This document shows positions 35,498 to 43,234 of a stretch of 43,234 nucleotides of DNA, in pieces. The stretch lies in the NCBI GenBank assembly GCA_018676675.1, contig JABHEG010000132.1, positions 1 to 43,234 on the forward strand, given 5' to 3'. Both the position numbers and the translations under genes were made by a program. The stretch is from Lentisphaerota bacterium. Its GTDB lineage: Bacteria; Verrucomicrobiota; Lentisphaeria; Oligosphaerales; JABHEG01. Every line of letters starts with the position of its first letter. The first letter of the stretch is position 1. The notes below the pieces were generated by a model, which did not search any database, was not told the origin of the DNA, and saw only the letters and a program-made list of their open reading frames with translations.

Positions 35498-38169
35498 CTC
35501 CATATAGCCAGGTCGCCTCGACGCTTCTCAGGTTCACCATCGGTATCTTCCTGGTCGTGCTGGTGTCACGGCCGGCGGCAGTCGGAGCAGCACAGACACC
35601 ATCGATATCGACCTCATTCGATGCCGGTTCGGGACGCCTGAAGGTCATCGTGGGTGATCGGGCGTTCGAGCCGCTGCGTGGCGCAGGCCCAATCCTGCTG
35701 ACAGAGTCGGGCCCGATTCTGCCGAAAGGCCAGACGGTCAGCTTACTCGGAACGGAAGAACGACCCGATGGTACACTGGTCTGCCACTACCAAGGCACGG
35801 TGGGGGAGACTTCTGCACGGTTCACGCTCGAACTCACGGGGAGCATCGGCGACGGCACGGTGATGGAATTCCGCCTGCGCTGGCACTCTCCACAACGCGT
35901 GTGGGCCGGCGTTTCGCCCGGCGTGGCCATCGGCGGAGGACGACGACAGCCGTTCTTCTTCAACCGCGTGTCAGAAAGCTATGGCCAGGCGTCTGGCGGA
36001 TGCACCTTTCACTGTGCGGGGGTCGGAGTCTGGCTCCACGCGGACTGGGATGTCCCGGTCAGCAACCTGTCCACCTGCAACAAACAGCGGACGATCAAAC
36101 CGGCCGAGATCAACACCAACTTCCCGGTGGACCTCACCCAGGATGAGATTGCCGCGGGGAACGTGCCCTTCCCTATCGCCGCAACGTCCGACTATGCTCC
36201 CAACACAGCCGGGCAGCGGCTCCCTCTGGACGACACACTCATACTCCGAGTCGGGCACGACTTGTGGGACACCGTTCCCACGCCTCCCCAGGCATCCAGC
36301 CCCTATCGGGACGAACTCAGTCGAAGCGCCTTCCTGGACATCTGGGGCGGACACCGGGCCTCGCAGCTCACTCACATGATCGGGCTGATGGGCCGCATCG
36401 TGCGTGATCGCGTCCGGTTCCACAGTATTCTCCAGAACTGGCAGTGCGGAGGGTTCGACACGCTGCAGCCTCTCTCACTGCGGATGCCTGATTACCCTCC
36501 CAACCCGCATGTGGGAACGGTGGCGGAACTCAGGGAGTTGACCGAGACAGGTAAGCGCTTCGGACGCTTCGGATTCAGGACCAACTACGTCTACGCCAAG
36601 CCGAAGTCTCCCGTCGTTGTTTCTGGTGAGGCTCGCCTCTCCGTCAATTCTGACGGGTCACCCCGGCGTTTTGCCCGTTTCCATGACATCATCCGTCTGG
36701 CCCATCGCCAGGAGGCCGAGATCTCCGCTCTGTTCGGAGCCAACGCAACCTTCTCCGATCAGCTTGGCAGCGCCGGAGATTGCAGCCTCTACACCAACTA
36801 CGACGCGGAGACCGGCGCCCCGGCTCTCCGACAGACCTGGGCCCAAATCAAGGGCGTGTGCGAGTTCCTGCGGAGTGCGCACAATGGGCCACTCTCCAGC
36901 GAAACACTCTGCGGTGACTTCCTTTTGGGTGCCTGGATAGATGCAGGGGACTACGGGATGTTCGGTGGGAATACACGGGCCCTCGCCCCGGACTACAAAC
37001 TACGCAAGCTTCAACACCTGACCACCTTCCATGGCATGGCCCTCGGCTACCGCTTCTTCTTCGCCCCCCCCTATGGAGGGAACGACCACCATCAACGGGG
37101 GGACGCCATGTACCGCGAAGCAGGCACTCCGGCCGACGACTATCGCGCCTGTGAGGTCCTGTACGGAAATGGCGCCTACCTCTACCTGACCTCCGGCACG
37201 CGCTGGCAACACATCCTCTCCGAAATCGTCATCATGGGCCGTCTCCAACAGCAATATGCGCTGGTCCCGGTGCATGCGATTGAGTATTATCAGCGCGATA
37301 CCGAGAAGTGGGTCGACCTGGAGGCCCTGGCGAAATCCGGCGTAAACGTGACTCCGGTCCGCTGGATCCCCCAAACGACCACGACGCAGATTGCCCGGGT
37401 CCGCTACGTCAATGGGCTGGAGGTCGTGGTCAATCGCTCACCGGAGCCCTTCAACGCCGCCTGCGGAAATCTGCGCACCACACTACCCCAATCAGGCTGG
37501 TGCGCCGCCCTTCCCAATGGGGAGTTCGAGGCCTACAGCGCCTGGAAACCGGGAACATCTGAGCGCATCGACCATCTGGTGGACAAGGCTGTGGGCTGGG
37601 AGTTCACCGATCCACGGGACTGTCCGGACCTCGAGGTCAAGCACCCGACGCTGAAGGTCGACGCCAGGACCGTCGTCGAGCTGCTGCCGGGCGATCGATT
37701 GCGAATCGACGGTGAGATCATCCCCGGACACCTCCCGGCGCCCCCGCCTCTGACAGCTATCGACACTGACTTCCATCAGGGCCCGCAACGCTGGCACGCC
37801 GCCAGAGACATTGTCAGACTTCAGCAGAAGAGTGACGCCATTGCCCTGACGCTCTGCGGACACGATCCCTACATCATCGGTCCACAGCTCGACGTGCCGG
37901 GTGACGCCGTCCGGACCCTGATCGTGACCATGCGAACGCCGCAAGCCGGCAAGGCCGCCATCTTCTGGAAGACCAAAGCTGAGCCGGCGTTCCGGCCGGG
38001 AGCCATGAAGACCTTCCCCGTGGTCGCGGGTGATGTCTTCCGTACATACCGCATCGACATGCACTCCCATTCCGCCTGGAAGGGGCAGATGATCACCGGC
38101 TTGCGCTTCGACCCATTGGCCCACGAAAGCGACACCGTCGTCGAGATCCAGAGCATCCGGGGCGAGTGA
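35494..38169 (+). CDS. Secreted glycoside hydrolase-like protein of uncertain family
   Basis: The protein has 891 residues. A signal peptide (after MTPYSQ, FTIGIFLVVLVSRPAAVGA) is followed by a large beta-sandwich (about 35-260) and a barrel-like middle (about 270-640) with DIWGGHRASQLTHMIG, FRTNYVYAKP and FLLGAWIDAGDYGMFGG. The C-terminal ~130 residues (DTDFHQGPQRWHAARDI to the end) look like a ligand-binding beta domain. The overall plan resembles GH101-like or DUF-type hydrolases of glycan degraders, but I cannot name catalytic residues. AAGGGAAG precedes the ATG, which overlaps the stop of the small membrane protein. Confidence 0.65.
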   Translation: MTPYSQVASTLLRFTIGIFLVVLVSRPAAVGAAQTPSISTSFDAGSGRLKVIVGDRAFEPLRGAGPILLTESGPILPKGQTVSLLGTEERPDGTLVCHYQGTVGETSARFTLELTGSIGDGTVMEFRLRWHSPQRVWAGVSPGVAIGGGRRQPFFFNRVSESYGQASGGCTFHCAGVGVWLHADWDVPVSNLSTCNKQRTIKPAEINTNFPVDLTQDEIAAGNVPFPIAATSDYAPNTAGQRLPLDDTLILRVGHDLWDTVPTPPQASSPYRDELSRSAFLDIWGGHRASQLTHMIGLMGRIVRDRVRFHSILQNWQCGGFDTLQPLSLRMPDYPPNPHVGTVAELRELTETGKRFGRFGFRTNYVYAKPKSPVVVSGEARLSVNSDGSPRRFARFHDIIRLAHRQEAEISALFGANATFSDQLGSAGDCSLYTNYDAETGAPALRQTWAQIKGVCEFLRSAHNGPLSSETLCGDFLLGAWIDAGDYGMFGGNTRALAPDYKLRKLQHLTTFHGMALGYRFFFAPPYGGNDHHQRGDAMYREAGTPADDYRACEVLYGNGAYLYLTSGTRWQHILSEIVIMGRLQQQYALVPVHAIEYYQRDTEKWVDLEALAKSGVNVTPVRWIPQTTTTQIARVRYVNGLEVVVNRSPEPFNAACGNLRTTLPQSGWCAALPNGEFEAYSAWKPGTSERIDHLVDKAVGWEFTDPRDCPDLEVKHPTLKVDARTVVELLPGDRLRIDGEIIPGHLPAPPPLTAIDTDFHQGPQRWHAARDIVRLQQKSDAIALTLCGHDPYIIGPQLDVPGDAVRTLIVTMRTPQAGKAAIFWKTKAEPAFRPGAMKTFPVVAGDVFRTYRIDMHSHSAWKGQMITGLRFDPLAHESDTVVEIQSIRGE

Positions 38170-38235
38170 ACGAATCACCGACACTCATGCCCGTTCGCCA
38201 CTGTAAGTGCCCCGCTCCTGAGGCTATGTTGCCCC

Positions 38236-39090
38236 ATGGTCTTCGTTCCGGAACATCTACTGGTCGGTGCCGCGCTCGTGACCTTCCTTACTGGCGTTGT
38301 CAGGACGGGTGTCCTTCGAGCCGAAGTACCTACTGCGGCGGTATCGACTCCCGTTGCATTGCGCGCGGGTCTCGGGCTGATGCTCACCGCATTGGCGGTT
38401 CGCGCATTCCACCTTGGAGAGTTCCCGGTTTACGGTGGCTTCGAAGTACTGGCCTGGTACAGCATCGCTTTGGGGGCCGGGCACGTACACTTGAGTCGAC
38501 GCGCACACCTGGACGGAATTGGCACGCTCCTCTTCATCCTCCTGGCCGTGCTGGCCCTCGCCTCCGGAATCCTGCTGGCGCGGCCTACGCGCGTCCCGGA
38601 AGACACTCGCAGCCTCATCCTCTCCCTGCACATCGTGACCGCATTGGCGGGCTACGGACTCTTTACCCTCGAGAGTCTTCTGGGGGCCCTCTATCTCGCC
38701 CAGGATCACAGTCTCAAACGGAAGCGCTTCGGCCCACTTGCCCGACGCCTGCCGCCGCTTGAGACATTGGATCGGTTGATGTCTGAACTGATCGGCGCCG
38801 CCTTCATCCTGTTCTCACTGGCGTTCGGGCTGGGCGTCTACCTGGCCCACAGTTACGACTGGCCAAGAACGTGGCCTCTGGACCCCAAAGTGGTTGCCAC
38901 CGCCGGAACGTGGTGTGTCTACGCCGTTCTCTTCCATCTGCGCCGCAGGGCCGGTCGCCACGGCCGCAAAATGGCGTTGGTCGCTGTGGCAGGATTCGTG
39001 CTCGTTCTCATCGCGGCCCTTGGTATCCCCCTGTTCGCGGAAAGCATGCACAGCTTCCTGTCAGCCGTGGAAGGAGGGAGCCCGCTATGA
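38236..39090 (+). CDS. HemX/CcsA-type cytochrome c assembly membrane protein
   Basis: The 284-residue protein has about eight hydrophobic helices and the CcsA/HemX pattern: FHLGEFPVYGGFEVLAWYSI, then LSLHIVTALAGYGLFTLESLLGAL and a terminal IAALGIPLFAESMHSFLS. In many bacteria a gene of this type directly precedes hemA, as here, and the product is thought to affect heme handling or glutamyl-tRNA reductase level. Its TGA overlaps the hemA ATG as ATGA. The start at 38236 has only a weak GAGG site. Confidence 0.85.
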   Translation: MVFVPEHLLVGAALVTFLTGVVRTGVLRAEVPTAAVSTPVALRAGLGLMLTALAVRAFHLGEFPVYGGFEVLAWYSIALGAGHVHLSRRAHLDGIGTLLFILLAVLALASGILLARPTRVPEDTRSLILSLHIVTALAGYGLFTLESLLGALYLAQDHSLKRKRFGPLARRLPPLETLDRLMSELIGAAFILFSLAFGLGVYLAHSYDWPRTWPLDPKVVATAGTWCVYAVLFHLRRRAGRHGRKMALVAVAGFVLVLIAALGIPLFAESMHSFLSAVEGGSPL

Positions 39091-40394
39091 ACCTCCTCGT
39101 CCTCGGAGTCAATTTCCGTGATGCTCCCGTCGAGTACAGGGAGCGAGTCTCGCTCGGCAACGATGAAGCAGCAATCTGCCTCCAGCGCCTGGCCGGCCTG
39201 TTCCCGGAGCTGGAATTCCTCCTGCTTTCTACCTGCAACAGAACGGAACTGGTGGTGGCAGGCCGCAATCTCCCAGGACGCGATGCCCTCCTCCACGGGC
39301 TGCTTCAGGGCCGATCCGGTCTCCCGGCTCAGCTGCTTGCCGCATTCTACCTGCGCTGCGGGACAGTCGCCGTGGGACACCTGCTCAGAGTCGCGGCCAG
39401 CCTTGACTCGATGGTGGTCGGCGAGACAGAGATTCTCGGCCAAATAAAGGAAGCGTACTTGCGAGCGGGCGAACTCAACACGCTGGGCGCGGTGCTTGAC
39501 CCACTCATGCAGCAGGTGTTGCGAGTGGCCAAGCGCGTGCGAAGCGAAACGGACATCAGTGCCGGACGCGTCTCGGTCGGTTCCATTGCCGCCGACCTGG
39601 CTTGCCGTGTCTTCGATCGCCTGTCAACCAAGCAGGTCGCCATGCTCGGAGCCGGCGAGATCGGGGAGCAGACGATGCGGGCACTCATCGACAGGGGAGT
39701 CGACCAAATCGGCGTGTTCAACCGCTCGCTGAGCAGGGCCCAGGGGCTGGCCGAGCGATACGGCGGGGTGGCCTTCCCGGGAGAACAACTGGGCGACCAC
39801 CTGGCGGATACTGACATCCTGATCACGTCGACGTCAGCCGCGGAGCCAATCCTCGGCCCGCAACCGGTCCGCGATGCAGTGGCCGAACGGCATGGCCGAC
39901 CTCTTTTCATACTCGACCTGGCCGTACCAAGGGATGTCCACGAGGCCGTTGGGACCATCGACAACGTCTACCTCTACAACATTGACGACCTGCAGGGAGT
40001 AGCGGACGAGAATCTGAAACGCCGACGGTCCGCGGCAGACCAGGCCGAAGCTATCGTGGAAGAAGAACTCAGTTCCATCATGGATGGTGCGCCCAACCGG
40101 GACGGACTTGCAGCGATGATGAAAAGTCTTGAGACACGGGTAGAAGAGATCAAAGCGGCCGAACTGACCCGCATCTTCGAGAAACGCGGCGTCGCGGCCG
40201 GTGAAGAGGCGCGCTGCATGCGTTGCCGCGATGAGATAAGGGCCATGCTGCACCGCGCTCTCAACAAGATGACGGCAGCTCCCAAGAGAGCCCTCCAGGA
40301 CGCCGCAAGGAACGGGAACTGGGACGATTTCGCAGAGGTCGTCGAACAGCTCTTTGACCTGCCCCCCGAGGACGATGACAGTAGCAACACATAA
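39087..40394 (+). CDS. hemA: Glutamyl-tRNA reductase
   Basis: HemA (435 residues) reduces glutamyl-tRNA with NADPH to glutamate-1-semialdehyde, the first committed step of C5-pathway heme synthesis. Cys50 in LLSTCNRTEL is the catalytic thiol. HLLRVAASLDSMVVGETEILGQIKEAY is the conserved second block (read in two parts around residues 95-125), and AMLGAGEIGEQTMRAL marks the NADPH domain. A C-terminal helical dimerisation domain ends with an acidic tail. The GAGGGAG site and the ATGA overlap with the preceding gene fix the start. hemC overlaps its end by 20 bases. Confidence 0.97.
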   Translation: MNLLVLGVNFRDAPVEYRERVSLGNDEAAICLQRLAGLFPELEFLLLSTCNRTELVVAGRNLPGRDALLHGLLQGRSGLPAQLLAAFYLRCGTVAVGHLLRVAASLDSMVVGETEILGQIKEAYLRAGELNTLGAVLDPLMQQVLRVAKRVRSETDISAGRVSVGSIAADLACRVFDRLSTKQVAMLGAGEIGEQTMRALIDRGVDQIGVFNRSLSRAQGLAERYGGVAFPGEQLGDHLADTDILITSTSAAEPILGPQPVRDAVAERHGRPLFILDLAVPRDVHEAVGTIDNVYLYNIDDLQGVADENLKRRRSAADQAEAIVEEELSSIMDGAPNRDGLAAMMKSLETRVEEIKAAELTRIFEKRGVAAGEEARCMRCRDEIRAMLHRALNKMTAAPKRALQDAARNGNWDDFAEVVEQLFDLPPEDDDSSNT

Positions 40395-41304
40395 GACCAT
40401 CCGCGCGGGAACGCGAGGCAGCGCTCTGGCCCGGGCTCAGACAGCCTGGGTACTGGAACGGATCCAGTCGGCCGCCGGCCCTGTCGCCTGCGAGACGATC
40501 GTCATCAGCACCCAGGGCGACCGCGATCAGCAGCGACCCCCTGCCGCATTTGGCGGCAAAGGCATGTTCACGCTCGAGATCGAGGACGCCCTGCTGAACG
40601 GCAAAATAGACCTGGCCGTCCACAGCCTCAAGGACTTGCCGACTGAAAACCGGCCCGGCTTGTGTCTGGGCGCCATTCCTCTCCGAGAAAACCCAGCTGA
40701 TGCCCTCATTGGACCAACCGTGGCCGATTTGGTCAAGGCCCCGGGGGCGTTTCGCATTGGCACGAGCAGCCTGCGCCGCTCCGCACAGCTCCATTCAGCG
40801 TTCAGGGGCTGCGACGTGGTCCCCCTGCGAGGAAACGTGGACACACGCCTGCGCAAGGTTCGCGAAGGTGTAGTCGACGCCGCGGTCCTGGCCGTCGCAG
40901 GCCTGGCACGACTTGGCCATCGAGATCAGATTGCGGGGGAGCTGCCCCACAGGATCATGTTGCCGGCCCCGGGACAGGGAGCGCTGGCCATACAAGTGCG
41001 AACAGACAGTTGGCTCATGCCGCTCCTGCAGACGCATCTCCACTGCCCTCGAACAGCGGCGTGTGTGACTGCCGAAAGGGCACTCCTGAGTACGCTTGGT
41101 GGGGGGTGCATCCTCCCCGTCGGCGCGCTGGCGACGGTGGAGGAAGACAAGTTATCCCTGGTCGCCCGAGTCGTCGCACCGGACGGCTCAACGTCCGTTG
41201 AGGACGCCGTGACAGGCCCATTGGACAACGCCGACGCACTTGGCATCCAGCTCGCGGATCAGATGCTCAATGCCGGAGCAGCAGAAATCCTCGACAAGCT
41301 CTGA
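40375..41304 (+). CDS. hemC: Hydroxymethylbilane synthase (porphobilinogen deaminase)
   Basis: HemC (309 residues) joins four porphobilinogen molecules into hydroxymethylbilane. RAGTRGSALARAQT, VHSLKDLPT, GTSSLRRSAQL, LRGNVDTRLRKV and GQGALAIQVR are the family blocks. Cys245 in LGGGCILPVG holds the dipyrromethane cofactor. The ATG at 40375 lies within the hemA tail. Its TGA abuts the TGA of the convergent MazF-like gene without a spacer (TGATCA), so no separate terminator fits between them. Confidence 0.97.
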   Translation: MTVATHKTIRAGTRGSALARAQTAWVLERIQSAAGPVACETIVISTQGDRDQQRPPAAFGGKGMFTLEIEDALLNGKIDLAVHSLKDLPTENRPGLCLGAIPLRENPADALIGPTVADLVKAPGAFRIGTSSLRRSAQLHSAFRGCDVVPLRGNVDTRLRKVREGVVDAAVLAVAGLARLGHRDQIAGELPHRIMLPAPGQGALAIQVRTDSWLMPLLQTHLHCPRTAACVTAERALLSTLGGGCILPVGALATVEEDKLSLVARVVAPDGSTSVEDAVTGPLDNADALGIQLADQMLNAGAAEILDKL

Positions 41305-41628
41305 TCATCTGGCGAACATCTCCTGAAGAGCGTCAAGGATCTTGGCCTGAACACGCGCCGAGACCGTCCCGAGTTTCCGGACCAGACGTGCTTTGTCCAC
41401 AGTGCGAGTCTGATCGAGGACAACCTGCCCGCGTTTGCCTTGGAATGTACAAGGCACACGGGATGGATACGGTCGTCCCTTGGTGGTCATGGGAGCGACG
41501 ATGACGGTTCTGATGTGGTCATTCATCTCGTCGGGAGAGATGATGAGACAGGGGCGAGTCTTCCGGATTTCGCTCCCGCCCGTTGGGTCGAGCGAGATGA
41601 GGAACACGTCAAAACGGTTTGTCACCAT
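41305..41628 (-). CDS. mazF: MazF/PemK-type toxin
   Basis: The 107-residue protein has the MazF-fold pattern: FLISLDPTGGSEIRKTRPCL, then VIVAPMTTKGRPYP and VVLDQTRTVDKARL. MazF proteins are usually mRNA endoribonucleases neutralised by their antitoxin. Basic and acidic residues around the RKTRP turn fit the known catalytic face. It overlaps the antitoxin gene by 7 bases (ATG 41628; a GTG at 41634 is also in frame), so it is translated from the same message. It meets hemC end to end. Confidence 0.9.
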   Translation of the reverse strand: MVTNRFDVFLISLDPTGGSEIRKTRPCLIISPDEMNDHIRTVIVAPMTTKGRPYPSRVPCTFQGKRGQVVLDQTRTVDKARLVRKLGTVSARVQAKILDALQEMFAR

Positions 41629-41876
41629 TCCCACTCATCATCATCCCACGTAGGTCCTTCCTCCGCGACGTGATCGAGGAGTTCGTCGTCGCCGCGTTCG
41701 GACATCTGGGCAAACGCGCCAGCCCAGCCTTCACGGGGCTGTGAAGAGGAACGGATCACCAACTCGCGGCGATGCACCTCCATCTCTACCTCGCCCTCAA
41801 AACCACACTGTTCGATCACTGGCTTCGGCAGGCGAATGCCCCGGCTGTTCCCGATCCTGACAAGGGTCACTTTCAT
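41622..41876 (-). CDS. mazE: MazE/AbrB-type antitoxin
   Basis: This 84-residue protein starts with the swapped-hairpin AbrB/MazE DNA-binding domain (MKVTLVRIGNSRGIRLPKPV, with EVHRRELVIR after it). It ends in an acidic, aromatic tail (about 50-84, for example DDELLDHVAEE), the usual toxin-binding arm. Such antitoxins repress their own operon. A perfect palindrome lies 1 base upstream of its ATG. The gene shows no ribosome site. Confidence 0.9.
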   Translation of the reverse strand: MKVTLVRIGNSRGIRLPKPVIEQCGFEGEVEMEVHRRELVIRSSSQPREGWAGAFAQMSERGDDELLDHVAEEGPTWDDDEWEW

Positions 41877-41877
41877 G

Positions 41878-41913
41878 ATTACATCATGTAATTACTCTGG
41901 GAAGTCGTGTCAA
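41878..41913 (-). promoter_or_regulatory. mazEF promoter and palindromic operator
   Basis: The perfect 15-base palindrome ATTACATCATGTAAT at 41878-41892 sits next to the mazE ATG (41876). On the minus strand a consensus -35 TTGACA lies at 41908-41913, 17 bases from TACATG (41885-41890), a weak -10 inside the palindrome. A start point near 41878 would make mazE almost leaderless. Repressor binding here would block the promoter directly. Confidence 0.65.
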
Positions 41914-42305
41914 CCCGTTCCCCGATGCAGAGCGACACGACGGGGGGCCGGAGTCCTCGACGGTCCCACACAATCTGCTGGTTGGCTTCTTCTGTCTCTT
42001 GTCTTCCCCGAAATCGCTATCGAAATCGGCGCCCGCCAGGGCAAAATCCCTAGCTCTTCTCCGGTCTGTTCCGGAATCGATCTCGATCCCGGTCTCGATC
42101 TGGATCTGGATGGGATCGCGCCATCAGGGGAAAAGGCATTGACGCTGACCCGGATGCCCAGAGAGCTAAGGCTGAGAAACAAAGACAGAGTTGTGAGGAG
42201 AGCTGGAAGTCAGCGGAGACGTTTCCCCGAGGACGTCTGTCCGCTATCGAGGGCTTTTTGTGCTTGACAAGATGGGCTTAATCGGTGTTCGCCTGTTCAG
42301 CAACT
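41914..42305. repeat. Non-coding region with degenerate hexamer repeat
   Basis: No gene is supported in this ~390-base stretch. At 42078-42113 six hexamers follow one another (CGATCT, CGATCC, CGGTCT, CGATCT, GGATCT, GGATGG), and a weaker hexamer-like run (GAAATC GCTATC GAAATC) lies near 42010-42030. A plus-strand frame is open through it, but its acidic, repetitive translation looks like a by-product of the repeat. It may be a decayed gene or an expanded spacer. Confidence 0.5.
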
Positions 42306-43049
42306 CTATCGTTTCGGTCCGCTCTGCCGAAGTAACGCGCGAAACTCCGCGGATCCAGACCAAACAGGACGGTCGTTACAGCCCAACTCAGGATCTGCCC
42401 CGTGTTCGATAAGAACCCGGCCAATCGTCACGTTGTCCTTCCCGGCTGCCACGTACAACGGGGTGCGACCATACAGTCCCCTCGAGTTAACATCGGCCCC
42501 GTTTGCCAAAAGGAACTCCACCATCTTCAATTGGCCGTGGAATACGGCCGTCTCCAACGGCGTGGCTTTGTCAATCCCCTGCCAATTGACGTCAGCTCCA
42601 TGGGCCAGCAGCACGCGGGCGACCTCGACCTGGCCCCCCGACGCAGCAGAATGAAGTGGGGTATCGTGCGACTTGAAGAGCGAAACGTCTGCGCCGTTTG
42701 TCACAAGGAACTTGACGATTTCTAAGTGCCCCCGGTACGCCGCGTGGTGCAGAGCAGCGTCCCAGGCTTCTCCTTGGAGATTCACGTCCGCGCCGTTCGC
42801 GACCAAAAGCCTGACTACGTCCGAATGCCCGCCCTGTGCCGCCGAAATCAGAGGAATCTCGCATGTCCACAGTTGGCGTTTATCCGGGCTCGTGCCCCAT
42901 TTTAGTCGTCTCTCGACACCCCGCACATTCCCTTGACGCGCGAGGGTGTGAATGCTCCGACACCCACTGTGGAACGCTGCAAGGCTTACGACGAGAATCG
43001 CGATCCCAAGCGCAAGTCGTCGTCGTCCGTGCAGTCGATTGCCACTCAT
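42306..43049 (-). CDS. Ankyrin-repeat protein, possible lipoprotein
   Basis: The protein has 247 residues. After a basic N-region and hydrophobic segment (LALGIAILVVSLAAFHSGC) lies Cys30 in HSGC, a non-ideal lipobox. At least five ankyrin repeats follow, recognisable by repeated GADVN turns and LHxAA/PLxxAA starts. Such repeats bind other proteins, and here they would face the periplasm or cell surface. AGGAGAGG precedes the ATG. Its partner is unknown. It stands alone between the repeat region and the YbjQ-family gene. Confidence 0.86.
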   Translation of the reverse strand: MSGNRLHGRRRLALGIAILVVSLAAFHSGCRSIHTLARQGNVRGVERRLKWGTSPDKRQLWTCEIPLISAAQGGHSDVVRLLVANGADVNLQGEAWDAALHHAAYRGHLEIVKFLVTNGADVSLFKSHDTPLHSAASGGQVEVARVLLAHGADVNWQGIDKATPLETAVFHGQLKMVEFLLANGADVNSRGLYGRTPLYVAAGKDNVTIGRVLIEHGADPELGCNDRPVWSGSAEFRALLRQSGPKR

Positions 43050-43114
43050 CCCATCCTCTCCTGCGTCTGTCTTCCTGCAGATCCGGCGAACACAACGCCG
43101 TTCACGAGCGGCTA

Positions 43115-43234
43115 TCAGCCGTCGCGTGGAACGGCTGGTTCGCTGAGCCTTACGGCTGTTCCGTAAGCCAGAAACTCAGCCGCACTGCCCACGACGCTGG
43201 TGGTCATGTACCGGACGTTGATGATCGCATCCGC
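43115..43234 (-). CDS. 3' end of YbjQ/UPF0145-family protein (5' truncated by window)
   Basis: The last 39 codons are open to the window edge. ADAIINVRYMTT followed by GSAAEFLAYGTAVRL is the recognisable C-terminal part of the YbjQ/DUF74 heavy-metal-binding-like family, whose members form small pentamers of unclear function. The stop is TGA at 43115-43117 (minus strand). The remaining ~65 residues and the start lie beyond the window. Confidence 0.8.
   Translation of the reverse strand, partial: ADAIINVRYMTTSVVGSAAEFLAYGTAVRLSEPAVPRDG

Noticed and set aside
42078..42113. Hexamer run as a CRISPR array
   Set aside because: The units are contiguous 6-mers without spacers, and no cas gene is present.

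Overview
This window is high-GC DNA that is densely packed with genes. It looks like the chromosome of a polysaccharide-degrading bacterium of the Planctomycetota, Verrucomicrobiota, Lentisphaerota or Kiritimatiellota type. The grounds are four sulfatases, several large secreted polysaccharide lyase or hydrolase candidates with carbohydrate-binding modules, two UroD-superfamily proteins and a Gfo/Idh/MocA oxidoreductase, with no SusC/SusD pair. This is inferred from gene content; no rRNA or phylogenetic marker fixes the phylum.

Layout by strand block. (1) 1-15389, plus: the 3' end of an unidentified gene, a sulfatase, a heparinase II/III-type lyase, a repeat-bearing gap, a 46-codon small ORF coupled to a secreted carbohydrate-binding protein, a three-domain glycoside hydrolase candidate, a coiled-coil protein of unknown role, a 1488-residue lyase-like protein ending in an NPCBM-like module, and a second sulfatase. 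(2) 15409-21907, minus: a probable operon read right to left. It holds a DAO-family FAD oxidoreductase, a Gfo/Idh/MocA protein, a UroD-like protein, a [2Fe-2S] ferredoxin, an FAD/NAD(P) oxidoreductase, a di-[4Fe-4S] ferredoxin, a BFD-like [2Fe-2S] protein and an SGNH esterase. The redox genes match the parts of multisubunit proline/hydroxyproline/opine/HCN-synthase-type dehydrogenases, here split into separate polypeptides. (3) 22094-26947, plus: a second UroD-like protein followed by a large PL26/YetA-like secreted protein. (4) 26989-34761, minus: an ArsB/NhaD-type transporter with a PTS EIIA-CBS regulator, then a cassette of two sulfatases and a GH36-like hydrolase. Two inverted copies of a ~118 bp palindromic element bracket that cassette. 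(5) 35207-41304, plus: a small membrane protein, a secreted hydrolase-like protein, and a housekeeping cytochrome c assembly (HemX/CcsA)-hemA-hemC operon. (6) 41305-43234, minus: a MazEF-type toxin-antitoxin pair with a clear operator and promoter, a decayed-looking repeat region, an ankyrin-repeat lipoprotein candidate and the 3' end of a YbjQ-family gene.

How the genes could work together (inference): secreted lyases and hydrolases carrying binding modules would depolymerise a sulfated, probably uronate- or rhamnose-containing polysaccharide outside the cytoplasm. The sulfatases and the GH36-like enzyme have no visible signal peptide, so they would finish the oligosaccharides inside the cell. 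The iron-sulfur/flavin operon would oxidise an amine, imino acid or similar small substrate and pass electrons to a ferredoxin. The most interesting items are that split redox operon with its unusual partners, the palindrome-bracketed sulfatase cassette, the small coupled ORF at 4460, and the EIIA-CBS/transporter pair.
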